DNA of 64,000 nt from Nostoc sp. PA-18-2419. Lineage in GTDB: Bacteria > Cyanobacteriota > Cyanobacteriia > Cyanobacteriales > Nostocaceae. The notes under the pieces are model-generated. The model made no database searches, was not told the origin of the DNA, and worked only from the letters and a program-made list of their open reading frames with translations. Shown here piece by piece: positions 41,516 through 51,862 of this stretch (position 1 is the first letter of the stretch; each line of letters starts with the position of its first letter). The translations under genes and the position numbers were made by a program. The DNA is taken from positions 62,001-126,000 of the forward strand of contig NZ_SZNH01000003.1 of the NCBI RefSeq assembly GCF_005869855.1, given 5' to 3'.

Positions 41516-41562
41516 GTGGCGTCTGTTCGCTGCTAAAGATATATCTGTTGGTTGTTAGCTAA

Positions 41563-42246
41563 TTATGCAGTTTGATCTATTTCCTTAGCTAAATTTTGTC
41601 CTAATTTTGCTTCAGTACCAGCAATTATTCGTTCGATATTACTGCGATGGCGGAAAATTACATATAACCCGCCAGCAATTCCAAATAGAACATAAGGTAA
41701 GGGTTGATGCAAAAGCAACATGAAAATAGAAACAGCCATTGCACCTGCAATTGAACTCAAAGAAACAATCCGCGATATCGCCACGACGACGGCAAACACA
41801 CTCGCTGTTGCTAAACCTACCTGCCAATTCATTGCTAACAAAATCCCCAAGCTAATAGCAACGGATTTACCACCAGTGAACCCTAAAAAAATTGATTTAC
41901 TGTGTCCAAGGATGGCAGCTAAACCAGCTAAAGTTATTAACCAAGGTTGCCACGTTTTTGCATCTATCGTTGGGGGTATAAAATTTTGACTAATGGCAAA
42001 ATTGAACAACAAATAAACTAAAGTGATCGCTAATACTCCCTTCAAAGAATCAAGTACTAAAACGAATGCTCCTGCCCTTTTGCCTAAGGTTCTTAGCACA
42101 TTCGTTGCCCCAGTAGAACCCGAACCAACTTCTCGAATATCAATACCTTTTAACTGCTTGACAGCAATATACCCGGTGGGAAAGGAACCCAGCAGGTAGG
42201 CTACAAATACAATTACCCCGCATAGAGTCAACCAGATAGCCATCAT
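41563..42246 (-). CDS. plsY: Glycerol-3-phosphate acyltransferase PlsY
   Basis: YLLGSFPTGYI...DIREVGSGSTGATNVLRTLGKRAG...GHSKSIFLGFTGGKSVA. Confidence 0.95.
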   Translation of the reverse strand: MMAIWLTLCGVIVFVAYLLGSFPTGYIAVKQLKGIDIREVGSGSTGATNVLRTLGKRAGAFVLVLDSLKGVLAITLVYLLFNFAISQNFIPPTIDAKTWQPWLITLAGLAAILGHSKSIFLGFTGGKSVAISLGILLAMNWQVGLATASVFAVVVAISRIVSLSSIAGAMAVSIFMLLLHQPLPYVLFGIAGGLYVIFRHRSNIERIIAGTEAKLGQNLAKEIDQTA

Positions 42247-42378
42247 AAGAATTCAAAAATCGAAATAAATTTGGGTTAACACCATTTCTTTTTGAAGATG
42301 CGCCGATGACAATTAGATAAATAGAGCACGCCCTGACAAAGATTTAAGATGACGAATGACTAATCCACTAATAACTGA

Positions 42379-43659
42379 TTAAAAGTCATCATCATAGTTT
42401 CTCACTGTTTTGGGGTCGGGGGCAAAGGCTAACCAAAGAGGAAATTGCAGCAGGGACAAACTGATTTGCTCTTCTGAATCGTCAATAATAATCAAAGGCA
42501 ATTGATTAGCTTTTACCAATCGGTCTGCTTTTTGGGCTACAGCTTCAGATGCTTCAAATAATATCACGCCTCGGTCTGGCCCAAAATCTGGGCGACTGAT
42601 TCCCAGACAGTCTTGCAAGCCGCGCCGCCATTCACCTAATCGTTCAGGTGTATTAGCTAAAACTAAAGTACGGACGCGATCGCCATACAGCTTGTGTAAG
42701 ATTGAAATTACGGCTGAGGCAATCAGGATATTTTGCAAACGACTACCCATTGTCCGCAAAGCACCCCGCCCTCCTTGGCTGAAAAACCAGTTGGAGACTC
42801 GTTCAGCGTGGACTGGTTCAAAAGTGCGGCGCAGTTGCCAAGCTTGACCATAGTAATCTGGCTGATTGCGGTATTGGTCAATTAAGCGGCGAATTTGCTT
42901 TGTAGTATCTTGAAACTGTTGTTGAGCAAATTGTGGTATTCCTAGCTGAGGTTCAACTGCTTTAGCCTCTTTGAGAGATGGTTTTTCTCTTTCTACCACA
43001 GTTGGCGTGAGTTGCAACTGCTCAGCAGCAGCAGCCAAATCCTGTAAGCTACCCGTGAGATAGTCTTTAAAACCCTGCACTCGAATTGCCAAGTCTTGGG
43101 ATGCTCCAGCAAAAGTAGTTCGCATCTCGTTGCGAATACGTTCTTGACGGCGTTCTAGCTGTTCTATAGAAATTTGCAGGGCTTGTTTGCGTTGTTCTAA
43201 CTGCACTACAGACTCTTGTACGAGTCGTCCCAGAGAAGTTTGAGTTTCACTCAATTGTGCCTGAAGGGTTTTATAGGAAGCTTGCAGTTTGGCTATTTCT
43301 TGCTTAAGGGCTGCTTCGGTAGTTTGCAACTTTGCCACTCGCTGCTCGGCTGCGGCGTACAATATACTATTTTCTGATTTTGCTGTGTCTGAGCCCAGTG
43401 CAGTAATTTCCGGTTCTAACTGCCCCATAAACTCACCATTTAAATTTTGTGTTGGCTCTAGTGTGTAATCTACCTCTGCTGTATCGGAGATAGTTGAATC
43501 AAAAGTTGCGTGGTTTTCTGATGAGCTAATGGCTGCTGTTTCTACCACTGAATTAACAGATGAGTTTGTTTGAGGTTCAACTACATTGGTCTGTTCTTCT
43601 TGTGCCAACCATTCATCAACTGGTTCTGGGGTTTGAGATGCCTCTGGGTTCATAAACAA
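42379..43659 (-). CDS. DUF3086-family cyanobacterial protein
   Basis: Long coiled coil then FAQQQFQDTTKQIRRLIDQYRNQPDYYGQAWQLRRTFEPVHAERVSNWFF; likely ATG at 43653. Confidence 0.75.
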   Translation of the reverse strand: MFMNPEASQTPEPVDEWLAQEEQTNVVEPQTNSSVNSVVETAAISSSENHATFDSTISDTAEVDYTLEPTQNLNGEFMGQLEPEITALGSDTAKSENSILYAAAEQRVAKLQTTEAALKQEIAKLQASYKTLQAQLSETQTSLGRLVQESVVQLEQRKQALQISIEQLERRQERIRNEMRTTFAGASQDLAIRVQGFKDYLTGSLQDLAAAAEQLQLTPTVVEREKPSLKEAKAVEPQLGIPQFAQQQFQDTTKQIRRLIDQYRNQPDYYGQAWQLRRTFEPVHAERVSNWFFSQGGRGALRTMGSRLQNILIASAVISILHKLYGDRVRTLVLANTPERLGEWRRGLQDCLGISRPDFGPDRGVILFEASEAVAQKADRLVKANQLPLIIIDDSEEQISLSLLQFPLWLAFAPDPKTVRNYDDDF

Positions 43660-43846
43660 TGTTGTAATTTCTAATGATGCCGATAAATAGCTTTTAAAAT
43701 ATTACGATTAACAAGCTTTCAAATTCGTAAGTTTCGAGCCTACTAAATTTTGAGCTTTAAGTATAGATTACAACCACTCATCATTCAGGTAAAAGTTTGA
43801 GCGGCGGCTTTTACCACTCAAATCTTCGCTGACTCAGGACTTGGTA

Positions 43847-44233
43847 CTAAGTATGCGGACAACGTTCTTCCAAGCAAGTTTTTAAGGTGATGGGGTCAAA
43901 TAAAATCGGTAAAAAGTGAATGCTTTTGATTTCTCTAAAGTAAAACAGGATAGGGACTCTATTCCAGAAGATACGCCAATTTTGCCATTCTTGATACGGA
44001 AAATGTCGAATCAATTTTTCGCCTCTATGAATATCTAAGTCGGTAGCGGTAAATTGTAAGCGCAGTGTTAACGCTTGAAACATTAGAAATAAGCCAAATA
44101 CCATGAAAGCAAAGCCTATCCACGGTTGTACTAATATTAATGGAATACCACCAATTACCAACACTATAGGTATATTGTAGCTAGGCTTGAGTTCCACAGT
44201 CGCAGTGGAGTTAGGGGCAAATGAACTGGTCAC
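43847..44233 (-). CDS. DUF3119-family cyanobacterial membrane protein
   Basis: Two TM segments followed by FTATDLDIHRGEKLIRHFPYQEWQNWRIFWNRVPILFYFREIKSIHFLPILFD. Confidence 0.75.
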   Translation of the reverse strand: MTSSFAPNSTATVELKPSYNIPIVLVIGGIPLILVQPWIGFAFMVFGLFLMFQALTLRLQFTATDLDIHRGEKLIRHFPYQEWQNWRIFWNRVPILFYFREIKSIHFLPILFDPITLKTCLEERCPHT

Positions 44234-44335
44234 AGTCTTAAATTGTGCTTTGCTAGTAGATATCTCTCTATTTTAAGAGTGAGAAGTTAGGAGTTAAAAG
44301 TTAAAACTCCTAACTCTGTGAACTTCCAAATTTTA

Positions 44336-45130
44336 TCAGCCTTGCAGGAATGCACTCCCAGTACCTTGAAACATTAACCAAGAAAGAAAGAAATTAGTAA
44401 CAAAGATAATCAGCAAGGCAGTCACAACAGCAGCTGTGGTTGACTGTCCTACACCTTTGGCTCCTCCTGTTGTTGTCATGCCCCAACTGCAACCAATTAC
44501 AGCGATTAGAATACCAAAGCAGCACGCTTTAATCATGGCGCTAAAAATATCCCAAAGACCAAGAAAGTTACGGGCTGAGTCTAGAAAGACAGTATCAGAG
44601 AGGTTGTAAATATTTGTCGCAATTATCAATCCTCCTAACATCCCTGTGACTAGAGATAACAGGGTTAAAATTGGGAGCATTAAAAAACAAGCAATAACGC
44701 GGGGGATAACTAGATAATCGATTGGATCTGTTCTTAGCATCAACATAGCATCGATTTGTTCTGTTACCCGCATCGTACCGATTTCTGCTGCAAAGGCAGA
44801 ACCGACTCGCCCCGCTAAAACCACTGCTGTTAAAACGGGAGAGAGTTCTCGTGTCAAGGCTACGGAAAGCACTCCACCGATAATGTTTCCTGCGCCAAAG
44901 TTGATAAATTCTCGCGCCACCTGAATGGTAAACACTGCGCCGACGAAAATAGCCGTCAATAGAGCAATAAATAGGGAATCTGGTCCGACTGCTGCCATTT
45001 GCTCTAAGGTATTGCGGCGATGAATTTTACCCTTTAATAGGTGAACTAGTACTTGCCCACCTAGAAAAATCGCTGCCAGCAACCGCTGACTCCATTCTCC
45101 TAAACTGGATTTGGATGTAGTCTGGTTCAA
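44336..45130 (-). CDS. MlaE-family ABC transporter permease
   Basis: AVGPDSLFIALLTAIFVGAVFTIQVAREF...VLAGRVGSAFAAEIGTMRVTEQIDAMLMLRTDPIDYLVIPRV. Confidence 0.93.
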   Translation of the reverse strand: MNQTTSKSSLGEWSQRLLAAIFLGGQVLVHLLKGKIHRRNTLEQMAAVGPDSLFIALLTAIFVGAVFTIQVAREFINFGAGNIIGGVLSVALTRELSPVLTAVVLAGRVGSAFAAEIGTMRVTEQIDAMLMLRTDPIDYLVIPRVIACFLMLPILTLLSLVTGMLGGLIIATNIYNLSDTVFLDSARNFLGLWDIFSAMIKACCFGILIAVIGCSWGMTTTGGAKGVGQSTTAAVVTALLIIFVTNFFLSWLMFQGTGSAFLQG

Positions 45131-45612
45131 TGTTTTGTAGCTAAGTTGGTAACTGCCTTAAGAATAGCGAAAGTCGTGGTAAATGGGGAATGGGGCATTG
45201 GGCATTGGGAGTTTAGTCAGGGTTGTTGCTTTTTTATAATCTCCACACCTTCCAGTTGGTGAGTTTGGGCTACGCTCAACTACCGCCAAGTCGAACCACA
45301 TCTCCCGACTCTCTAAATAGGGCTGAATATTAACTTAGTTTAAAGATGCTCTCAGAAAATAAAGCTGTCATTAAACGCGTTGCTAAGCGGTAAGCAGGTA
45401 CTGACTTTGTCTAAAACCTTTATTTGACAAAGATTTTGTAGATTTCAGTTTTTTTTACATTCCCCTGCATATGATGTAACTTGTAGCAGTTTATTTTAAT
45501 GAAAACTTAAGATTTTTGACAGATTGTCTAGTCTCAAGCAATTACACGTATTGTAGAAAATGACAAATCGCTATCGAGCTCTTGTCATCTTCACTCACGG
45601 AGTTTGTCTTCA

Positions 45613-45909
45613 ATGACTATTTTCGCTAGCTTTCTCCGCTCTGTGTTACTAACGGTCATTTTTAGTTTTGTTGCCCCCATGTTGCTAGTTGGCGGGGGAT
45701 TGCTGTTTTTATTCCTGATGGGTTGTTTCCCGGGTTTACAAGAGTTAACTGACGCGATCGCTACTGCGATTGTTGATTTTCTTGCCACCTTTGGCAGTGG
45801 AACTCCTGTACGCGGATTATTTGTAATTAGCTTGACCTGTAGTTTTGTCGGCACACTGTTTGATATTTATGTTTGTTATCGGTGTCAAATTTTACGAAGC
45901 GATTCTTAA
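45613..45909 (+). CDS. Conserved small membrane protein of unknown function
   Basis: MTIFASFLRSVLLTVIFSFVAPMLLVGGGLLFLFLMGCFPGLQELTDAIATAIVDFLATFGSG...; ATG at 45613 preferred over 45604. Confidence 0.6.
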   Translation: MTIFASFLRSVLLTVIFSFVAPMLLVGGGLLFLFLMGCFPGLQELTDAIATAIVDFLATFGSGTPVRGLFVISLTCSFVGTLFDIYVCYRCQILRSDS

Positions 45910-46425
45910 TAGTGACAATAGCTTTGCTCAGATGTTCATGAACTGTACAAAACAAAAAAGTGATTTTCTAAACTAAAAGTACGGCCGGTCTGAACCTTGA
46001 TCAGGATTAGCATTAATAAACGAATTTTTGATTAATTAAAATACTAAAATGATTGATGAAATACTTAATGAATTATTAGCTATTAATTACTAATAACTAA
46101 TGCAAGTCTCTGCCTGTAACAAACTGCTTCTAAGATAGAAGCCCAAAGACTTTGAAATTTTGAATGCCGTAAAACAGCAAAAATAGCTTTTCTAAATCAT
46201 CTCCTGGACATGAAACTAAATTTAGGTATTTTATACTAGCCAGAATCTTCAATAACTTAATTAATATTCACTGGAAAATTTGACAAAAAGTCTCTCTAAA
46301 TTATAAAAAATTATTAAAATTATGGTGAAAACAATGGTTGCTCATGTTTCTTAACAGAACCAAGCAGGTCGTTTGACCGCTGGGCATCTTATATTAAGTT
46401 TATGACGAAGTTATGTTGACAACTC

Positions 46426-47247
46426 ATGGTTTGGCCGTTTAAGCCCAAGTTTAAGAAACAAATCGCACGAATTGAAATTACTGGTGCGATCGCGGGTGCT
46501 ACTCGCAAACGCGTCCTAGAAGCCCTAAAAACAATAGAAGAAAAAAAGTTTCCGGCTTTATTACTGCGTATCGATAGTCCTGGCGGTACAGTTGGAGATT
46601 CCCAAGAAATCTACAGTGCCTTAAAGCGTTTGCGCGAAAAAATTAAAATCGTTGCCAGCTTTGGCAATATTTCGGCTTCCGGAGGCGTCTATATCGGGAT
46701 GGGAGCCGAACACATCATAGCTAACCCAGGTACGATTACAGGTAGCATTGGTGTGATTCTGCGTGGGAATAATTTGGAACGCTTGTTAGAAAAAATCGGT
46801 GTTTCCTTCAAGGTAATTAAGTCAGGGCCTTACAAAGACATTTTGGCTTTTGACCGGGAACTGACTCAACCAGAAGCGAACATTCTTCAAGAATTGATTG
46901 ACACAAGTTATCAGCAATTTGTGCAAACGGTAGCTGATGGTCGTTCTTTGACGGTAGAAGCCGTGAGAAATTTTGCCGATGGGCGGATTTTTACTGGACA
47001 GCAAGCCCTAGAATTAGGAATTGTAGACCGCTTAGGCACAGAAGAAGATGCCCGTCGTTGGACAGCGGAACTAGTCGGTCTCGATCCAGAAAAAACTCTT
47101 TGCTATACCCTAGAAGAACGTAAACCTTTATTGAGTCGGATTCTCCCAGGTAATCGCCAGGTTTCATCTGGAATTCGCTCTGGAATTGATTGGCTCGAAT
47201 TTGAAATGTCTACTAGTGGTTTACCCTTGTGGTTGTATCGACCATAA
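46426..47247 (+). CDS. sppA: Signal peptide peptidase SppA (36 kDa type)
   Basis: LLRIDSPGGTVGDSQEIYSAL, GNISASGGVYIGMGAEHIIANPGTITGSIGVI, FKVIKSGPYKDI. Confidence 0.94.
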   Translation: MVWPFKPKFKKQIARIEITGAIAGATRKRVLEALKTIEEKKFPALLLRIDSPGGTVGDSQEIYSALKRLREKIKIVASFGNISASGGVYIGMGAEHIIANPGTITGSIGVILRGNNLERLLEKIGVSFKVIKSGPYKDILAFDRELTQPEANILQELIDTSYQQFVQTVADGRSLTVEAVRNFADGRIFTGQQALELGIVDRLGTEEDARRWTAELVGLDPEKTLCYTLEERKPLLSRILPGNRQVSSGIRSGIDWLEFEMSTSGLPLWLYRP

Positions 47248-47320
47248 TATGGTTGTTTGTAATTTAGTCATTTGTCCTTTGTTGTTTATCATTAGTCATT
47301 TGTTTTTTGTCCAAAGTTTA

Positions 47321-47432
47321 ATGACCAATGACCAATGACCAAATGACTGATGACTAAGCGCCAAGTCTGATCGGAGGTTTCCTCCGCTCAGAACTTTGTA
47401 AGAATGACCACTGACCAATGACTAATGACTAA
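47321..47432. repeat. Short tandemly repeated repetitive (STRR)-type heptamer clusters
   Basis: ATGACCAATGACCAATGACCAAATGAC at 47321-47347 and a diverged copy ATGACCACTGACCAATGACTAATGACTAA near 47404-47432. Confidence 0.8.
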
Positions 47433-47449
47433 TTAAGGAGGATTTTCGC

Positions 47450-47863
47450 GTGGAGTGGCAAATGCGGGCTATTCGCGGGGCAACAACAGTTGCCGAAAAT
47501 ACTATTGAAGCAATGCGAGAGGTAGTTACAGAATTACTCGATGAATTAGAAAATCGGAATGAATTCCAGCCAAAAGATATGATTAGTGTCACATTCTCCG
47601 TAACACAGGATTTAGATGCTATTTTTCCAGCAGCGATCGCCAGAGCGCGTCCTGGCTGGGATAATGTGGCAATGCTAGATGTCCAACAAATGCATGTGGA
47701 AGGCAGTTTACAGCGCTGTATCCGGTTTTTAATTCACGCCTACCTGCCAGCCTCCGCCCCAATTCATCATATATATTTACGCAACGCCGCGAGTTTGCGC
47801 CCCGATTGGAGTTTGCCCCAGTCTTTACAGACACCACAGCAAGCAGTTAAATCCAAAGTGTAA
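47450..47863 (+). CDS. aroH: Monofunctional chorismate mutase, AroH class
   Basis: MRAIRGATTVAENTIEAMREVVTELLDEL...ISVTFSVTQDLDAIFPAAIAR...RCIRFLIH; GTG start with AAGGAGG upstream. Confidence 0.94.
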   Translation: MEWQMRAIRGATTVAENTIEAMREVVTELLDELENRNEFQPKDMISVTFSVTQDLDAIFPAAIARARPGWDNVAMLDVQQMHVEGSLQRCIRFLIHAYLPASAPIHHIYLRNAASLRPDWSLPQSLQTPQQAVKSKV

Positions 47864-48041
47864 ATTATTTAGACAAATTTATTTAAAAAACAAAATTGAA
47901 TAAAGTATTACGGTAGTAATGGGGCTACTGAACTTGCTGTGATGAGTAGAAAAATGATTACTTGCTTCTGGTAGTGATTTACAATCCTTGGTAAGGCGAT
48001 CGGACTCAAAATTCAGGTGTTGAGTTATTAGGTAGTTTGTA

Positions 48042-48566
48042 ATGATTGTCCGATTCTATTTAGGGGAGCAACCAGACTCAGAAGGTCGGATGATTGCCGA
48101 AATATGGGCTTGGAATTTTGAACAATTGGAATACGTCCATAATTATATTCAGTGGTTGTTTCCTTTACCTGAGCCAAGTGCATTCAATTTTCATGCTCCT
48201 GTTGTTAATGAGCAAGTAATACAATCATTTCATACCAACCCACGCCTACGTCAAAATTTGCTGCATTCTTTCACAGTTATACTTAAGTTTTATGGATTGC
48301 AGCGCCAAAACAGCGAAGATCAGAAAATAGTTATCAGCAAATCAGAAGAATATCTAAAATGCAAAAGCGAATGGGTTTGTACATTTAACCACAATTATCT
48401 TCGCATCACCCGAATTTTAAAGTGCCTGATGAATTTCGGATTGGAGAATGAAGCCCAAGCGTTTTATGAGTGCTTAGAGCAAATCTACCACGACGATAGC
48501 GAGCGTATTGGCTTTGAAACATTTCAATATTGGACAATTGCAGTCAAACAAAATCGCACAGTTTAA
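48042..48566 (+). CDS. Opioid growth factor receptor (OGFr) N-terminal conserved-region-like protein
   Basis: LEYVHNYIQWLFPLPEPSAFNFHAPVVNEQVIQSFHTNPRLRQNLLHSFTVILKFYGL resembles the OGFr conserved domain. Confidence 0.75.
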   Translation: MIVRFYLGEQPDSEGRMIAEIWAWNFEQLEYVHNYIQWLFPLPEPSAFNFHAPVVNEQVIQSFHTNPRLRQNLLHSFTVILKFYGLQRQNSEDQKIVISKSEEYLKCKSEWVCTFNHNYLRITRILKCLMNFGLENEAQAFYECLEQIYHDDSERIGFETFQYWTIAVKQNRTV

Positions 48567-48624
48567 TCAAGTCTCAATTGCTCTGTGAACTTTAAAAAAT
48601 TATTTTGATTTTTAAATTTAAAAA

Positions 48625-49746
48625 ATGCCCTCTGGATACACACTACCTGTATTTGCGTGTGCTGCTGCGGTTGCAGCTTTACATTGGTTACGCGATCGCC
48701 AGCCTTTAAGCATAACATCGATAAATCTAATCGAACCAAATCAAATAGCAGAAATACCAATTGAACAGGTAGCAGGACTATCTGAAAATATGGCTTTGGC
48801 AATCACCCGCAGCGAACCTGGTGATAATCTCGATTTGACTAGAAATACACCGATTTGGGCGCTAGTGGAGTGGAGAAGCAAAGATGAACAAGAGGGAGAG
48901 ACAGTAATTATTAAGGGGGGAGAAGGAATTGGCAGACAGATGAATGCCGATAGCAAACCTGCTATTTATACCTATGCTCGAAGGTTGTTACAAGAGAATT
49001 TACAACGAATGTTGGCACCGTTAGAAAAAATCACGGTGACGATTATTCTACCTGAAGGCCGATCGCTTGCTGTTCGGACTTCAAATTCTGCTTTTGGTGT
49101 GGTTGAAGGACTTTCGCTTTTAGGCACAACTGGCATTTCCCAACCTTTGAGTACACCAGAGCAACTTGCGGTTTTTCAAGCTCAATTACAAAATAAAGCC
49201 AGTCGTTTTGATAGTTTGGTGTTTTGCATTGGCGAGAATGGGCTAGATTTGGCGCGCCAACTAGGGATTAATCCCGAACAATTGGTGAAAACTGCTAACT
49301 GGCTTGGGCCAATGCTAATAGAAGCTGATGTACTGGGTATTAAAGAAATTTTATTATTTGGCTATCACGGTAAACTGCTGAAACTAGCAGGAGGAATTTT
49401 TCACACTCATCACCATCTAGCTGATGGACGCCGGGAAATTTTAGCAGCCCATTGTGCGATCGCTGGTTTAAAATTACCAGATATTCAAGCTGTCTTTCAT
49501 AGTCCTACCACTGAAGCTGCACTCACATATCTCAGATCCCTAGACGCGTCCACAGACAGTGATTGGGTAAATCAAGTTTACAGTGCGATCAGCGAAACCA
49601 TCGATGTTCGTTCTCAAGAATACATCCAAAGCCACAGCCAAAGGGGTAGAGAAGTTACAGTCTGTGGCTCGATCCTCTTTGATCGTGATCGTAAAATTAT
49701 TGTCAAGAGTAAAACTGCTGGTCTGTTGATGGGAAAATTATGTTAA
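48625..49746 (+). CDS. cbiD: Cobalt-precorrin-5B (C1)-methyltransferase
   Basis: SGYTLPVFACAAAVAALHWL, VIIKGGEGIGRQ, FGYHGKLLKLAGGIFHTHHHLADGRREILAAH. Confidence 0.93.
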   Translation: MPSGYTLPVFACAAAVAALHWLRDRQPLSITSINLIEPNQIAEIPIEQVAGLSENMALAITRSEPGDNLDLTRNTPIWALVEWRSKDEQEGETVIIKGGEGIGRQMNADSKPAIYTYARRLLQENLQRMLAPLEKITVTIILPEGRSLAVRTSNSAFGVVEGLSLLGTTGISQPLSTPEQLAVFQAQLQNKASRFDSLVFCIGENGLDLARQLGINPEQLVKTANWLGPMLIEADVLGIKEILLFGYHGKLLKLAGGIFHTHHHLADGRREILAAHCAIAGLKLPDIQAVFHSPTTEAALTYLRSLDASTDSDWVNQVYSAISETIDVRSQEYIQSHSQRGREVTVCGSILFDRDRKIIVKSKTAGLLMGKLC

Positions 49747-49976
49747 CTTATTATGAATAATCGTAAACAATTTGCATAAATAATCTTTTAAGTAATCTCT
49801 TTGGGGTAAGTTTATCCTTCTAATACCATCTCCGATTCCGGGAATAGACAAGCGCATATAAATAGGCGTTTGTCAAGGTTATTTATACCATTATCAGCCC
49901 ACCCAGGCTGAATAATAACATCAAGCTAAGATTACAGGGCCTCAATTTATCCTTCACAGACATAATTCTCCCCGTT

Positions 49977-51599
49977 ATGAATACAGCGGTGACTCTACCA
50001 ACAGAACAAGCGCCCCAAACATTAGAAAATTATGGGCAGCTGAATCGTCAATTAATTGTGATTTTGGACTTTGGCTCTCAATATTCCGAGCTGATTGCCC
50101 GTCGCATCCGCGAGACTCAAGTATACTCTGAAGTTTTGTCTTATCGCACTAGTTCTGCACATTTGCGCCAACTCAATCCGAAGGGAATCATCCTCTCTGG
50201 GGGGCCGAGTTCGGTTTATGGTAATAACGCTCCCCATTGTGACTCAGAAATCTGGAATTTGGGAATACCCATCTTGGGTGTTTGCTATGGGATGCAGCTG
50301 ATGGTGAATCAACTCGGTGGGGAAGTGGCAAAGGCTGACCGAGGCGAATACGGAAAAGCATCATTATATATAGACGATCCTACAGATTTGCTCACTAATG
50401 TTGAAGATGGTACCACCATGTGGATGAGTCATGGAGACTCAGTTACCCAAATGCCACCAGGGTTTGAATTATTGGCGCATACAGAAAATACTCCCTGTGC
50501 TGCCATTGCTGACCATAAAAGGAAACTTTATGGCGTGCAGTTCCATCCAGAGGTGGTGCATTCAATAGGTGGTATAGCATTAATTCGGAATTTTGTCTAC
50601 CAGATCTGCGATTGCGAACCTACTTGGACAACAGCAGCTTTTGTAGAAGAAGCAATTCGGGAAATTCGCGCCAGAGTCGGCAATAAACGGGTGTTGTTGG
50701 CTTTGTCTGGGGGTGTGGATTCTTCTACTTTGGCGTTCTTGTTGTATCAAGCCATTGGTGACCAACTGACTTGTGTGTTTATCGACCAAGGCTTCATGCG
50801 AAAGTATGAGCCAGAGCGATTGGTGAAGCTGTTCCAAGAGCAGTTTCATATTCCTGTAGAATATGTGAATGCTCGTGATCGCTTTTTAGCCAGCATTTCT
50901 GGTGTTACAGATCCCGAAGAAAAACGTCGCCGCATCGGACACGAATTCATTCGAGTATTTGAAGAAACATCCAAACGCCTCGGTCACTTTGACTATCTTG
51001 CTCAAGGGACTCTTTATCCAGATGTGATCGAATCTGCTGATACCAACGTCGATCCCCAAACTGGCGAACGAGTAGCAGTGAAAATTAAGAGCCATCATAA
51101 TGTGGGTGGTTTGCCCAAAGATTTACGATTTAAATTAGTAGAACCACTGCGGAAACTATTTAAAGATGAAGTCCGCAAAGTTGGACGTTCCATCGGTTTA
51201 CCAGAAGAAATTGTCCAACGCCAACCTTTTCCTGGCCCTGGTTTGGCAATTCGCATTCTCGGTGAAATCACTGCTGAACGGTTAAATATTTTGCGCGATG
51301 CCGATTTAATTGTGCGGCAAGAAATAAATCAACGCGGTTTGTATAATACTTTTTGGCAAGCATTTGCTGTATTGCTGCCTATTCGCAGTGTGGGTGTCAT
51401 GGGAGATCAACGTACCTACGCTTATCCCATCGTTTTGCGGATTGTCACTAGTGAAGATGGGATGACAGCAGATTGGGCGAGAGTTCCTTACGATGTACTG
51501 GAAGTAATTTCCACTCGGATTGTCAATGAAGTTAAAGGGGTGAATCGAGTAGTTTATGACATAACTTCCAAGCCGCCTGGAACCATCGAATGGGAATGA
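49977..51599 (+). CDS. guaA: GMP synthase (glutamine-hydrolysing)
   Basis: GATase GVCYGMQLM and VQFHPEV; ATP-PPase [13 protein letters not shown]-terminal KPPGTIEWE. Confidence 0.98.
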   Translation: MNTAVTLPTEQAPQTLENYGQLNRQLIVILDFGSQYSELIARRIRETQVYSEVLSYRTSSAHLRQLNPKGIILSGGPSSVYGNNAPHCDSEIWNLGIPILGVCYGMQLMVNQLGGEVAKADRGEYGKASLYIDDPTDLLTNVEDGTTMWMSHGDSVTQMPPGFELLAHTENTPCAAIADHKRKLYGVQFHPEVVHSIGGIALIRNFVYQICDCEPTWTTAAFVEEAIREIRARVGNKRVLLALSGGVDSSTLAFLLYQAIGDQLTCVFIDQGFMRKYEPERLVKLFQEQFHIPVEYVNARDRFLASISGVTDPEEKRRRIGHEFIRVFEETSKRLGHFDYLAQGTLYPDVIESADTNVDPQTGERVAVKIKSHHNVGGLPKDLRFKLVEPLRKLFKDEVRKVGRSIGLPEEIVQRQPFPGPGLAIRILGEITAERLNILRDADLIVRQEINQRGLYNTFWQAFAVLLPIRSVGVMGDQRTYAYPIVLRIVTSEDGMTADWARVPYDVLEVISTRIVNEVKGVNRVVYDITSKPPGTIEWE

Positions 51600-51611
51600 T
51601 TTAGTTTTGGT

Positions 51612-51640
51612 AAGGGGAAGATGAGTTTCTCTTTCCCCTT
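51612..51640 (+). terminator. Putative terminator downstream of guaA
   Basis: AAGGGGAAGA...TCTTTCCCCTT imperfect hairpin; weak T-tract. Confidence 0.5.
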
Positions 51641-51736
51641 TGACTAAATACTAAAGTTGGGAAAACATTGCCAGGTTTTGATCCCACCGTGCAAACACCA
51701 CAAGTAGGGCAAAAAGGTGAAAGTGCGAACCAAAAC

Positions 51737-51856
51737 CTCTATAAAAGCGATTTCCAGCCCTGGACTTAACAACAGGCTAACTTGTTACCTCATCAGCAAT
51801 GGAGTCAATTAGATTTATCCAACTTAATTGAGGAAATTAATAGTATTAATTTTTAA
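51737..51856 (+). pseudogene. DUF29-family remnant
   Basis: LYKSDFQPWT*QQANLLPHQQWSQLDLSNLIEEINSINF*: DUF29 N-terminal pattern with an in-frame stop and early truncation. Confidence 0.7.
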
Positions 51857-51862
51857 TTTTTA

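Noticed and set aside
47321-47432. Direct-repeat tracts as a possible CRISPR array
   Set aside because: Repeats are contiguous 7-mers without spacers; STRR-type, not CRISPR. No cas genes are in the window.
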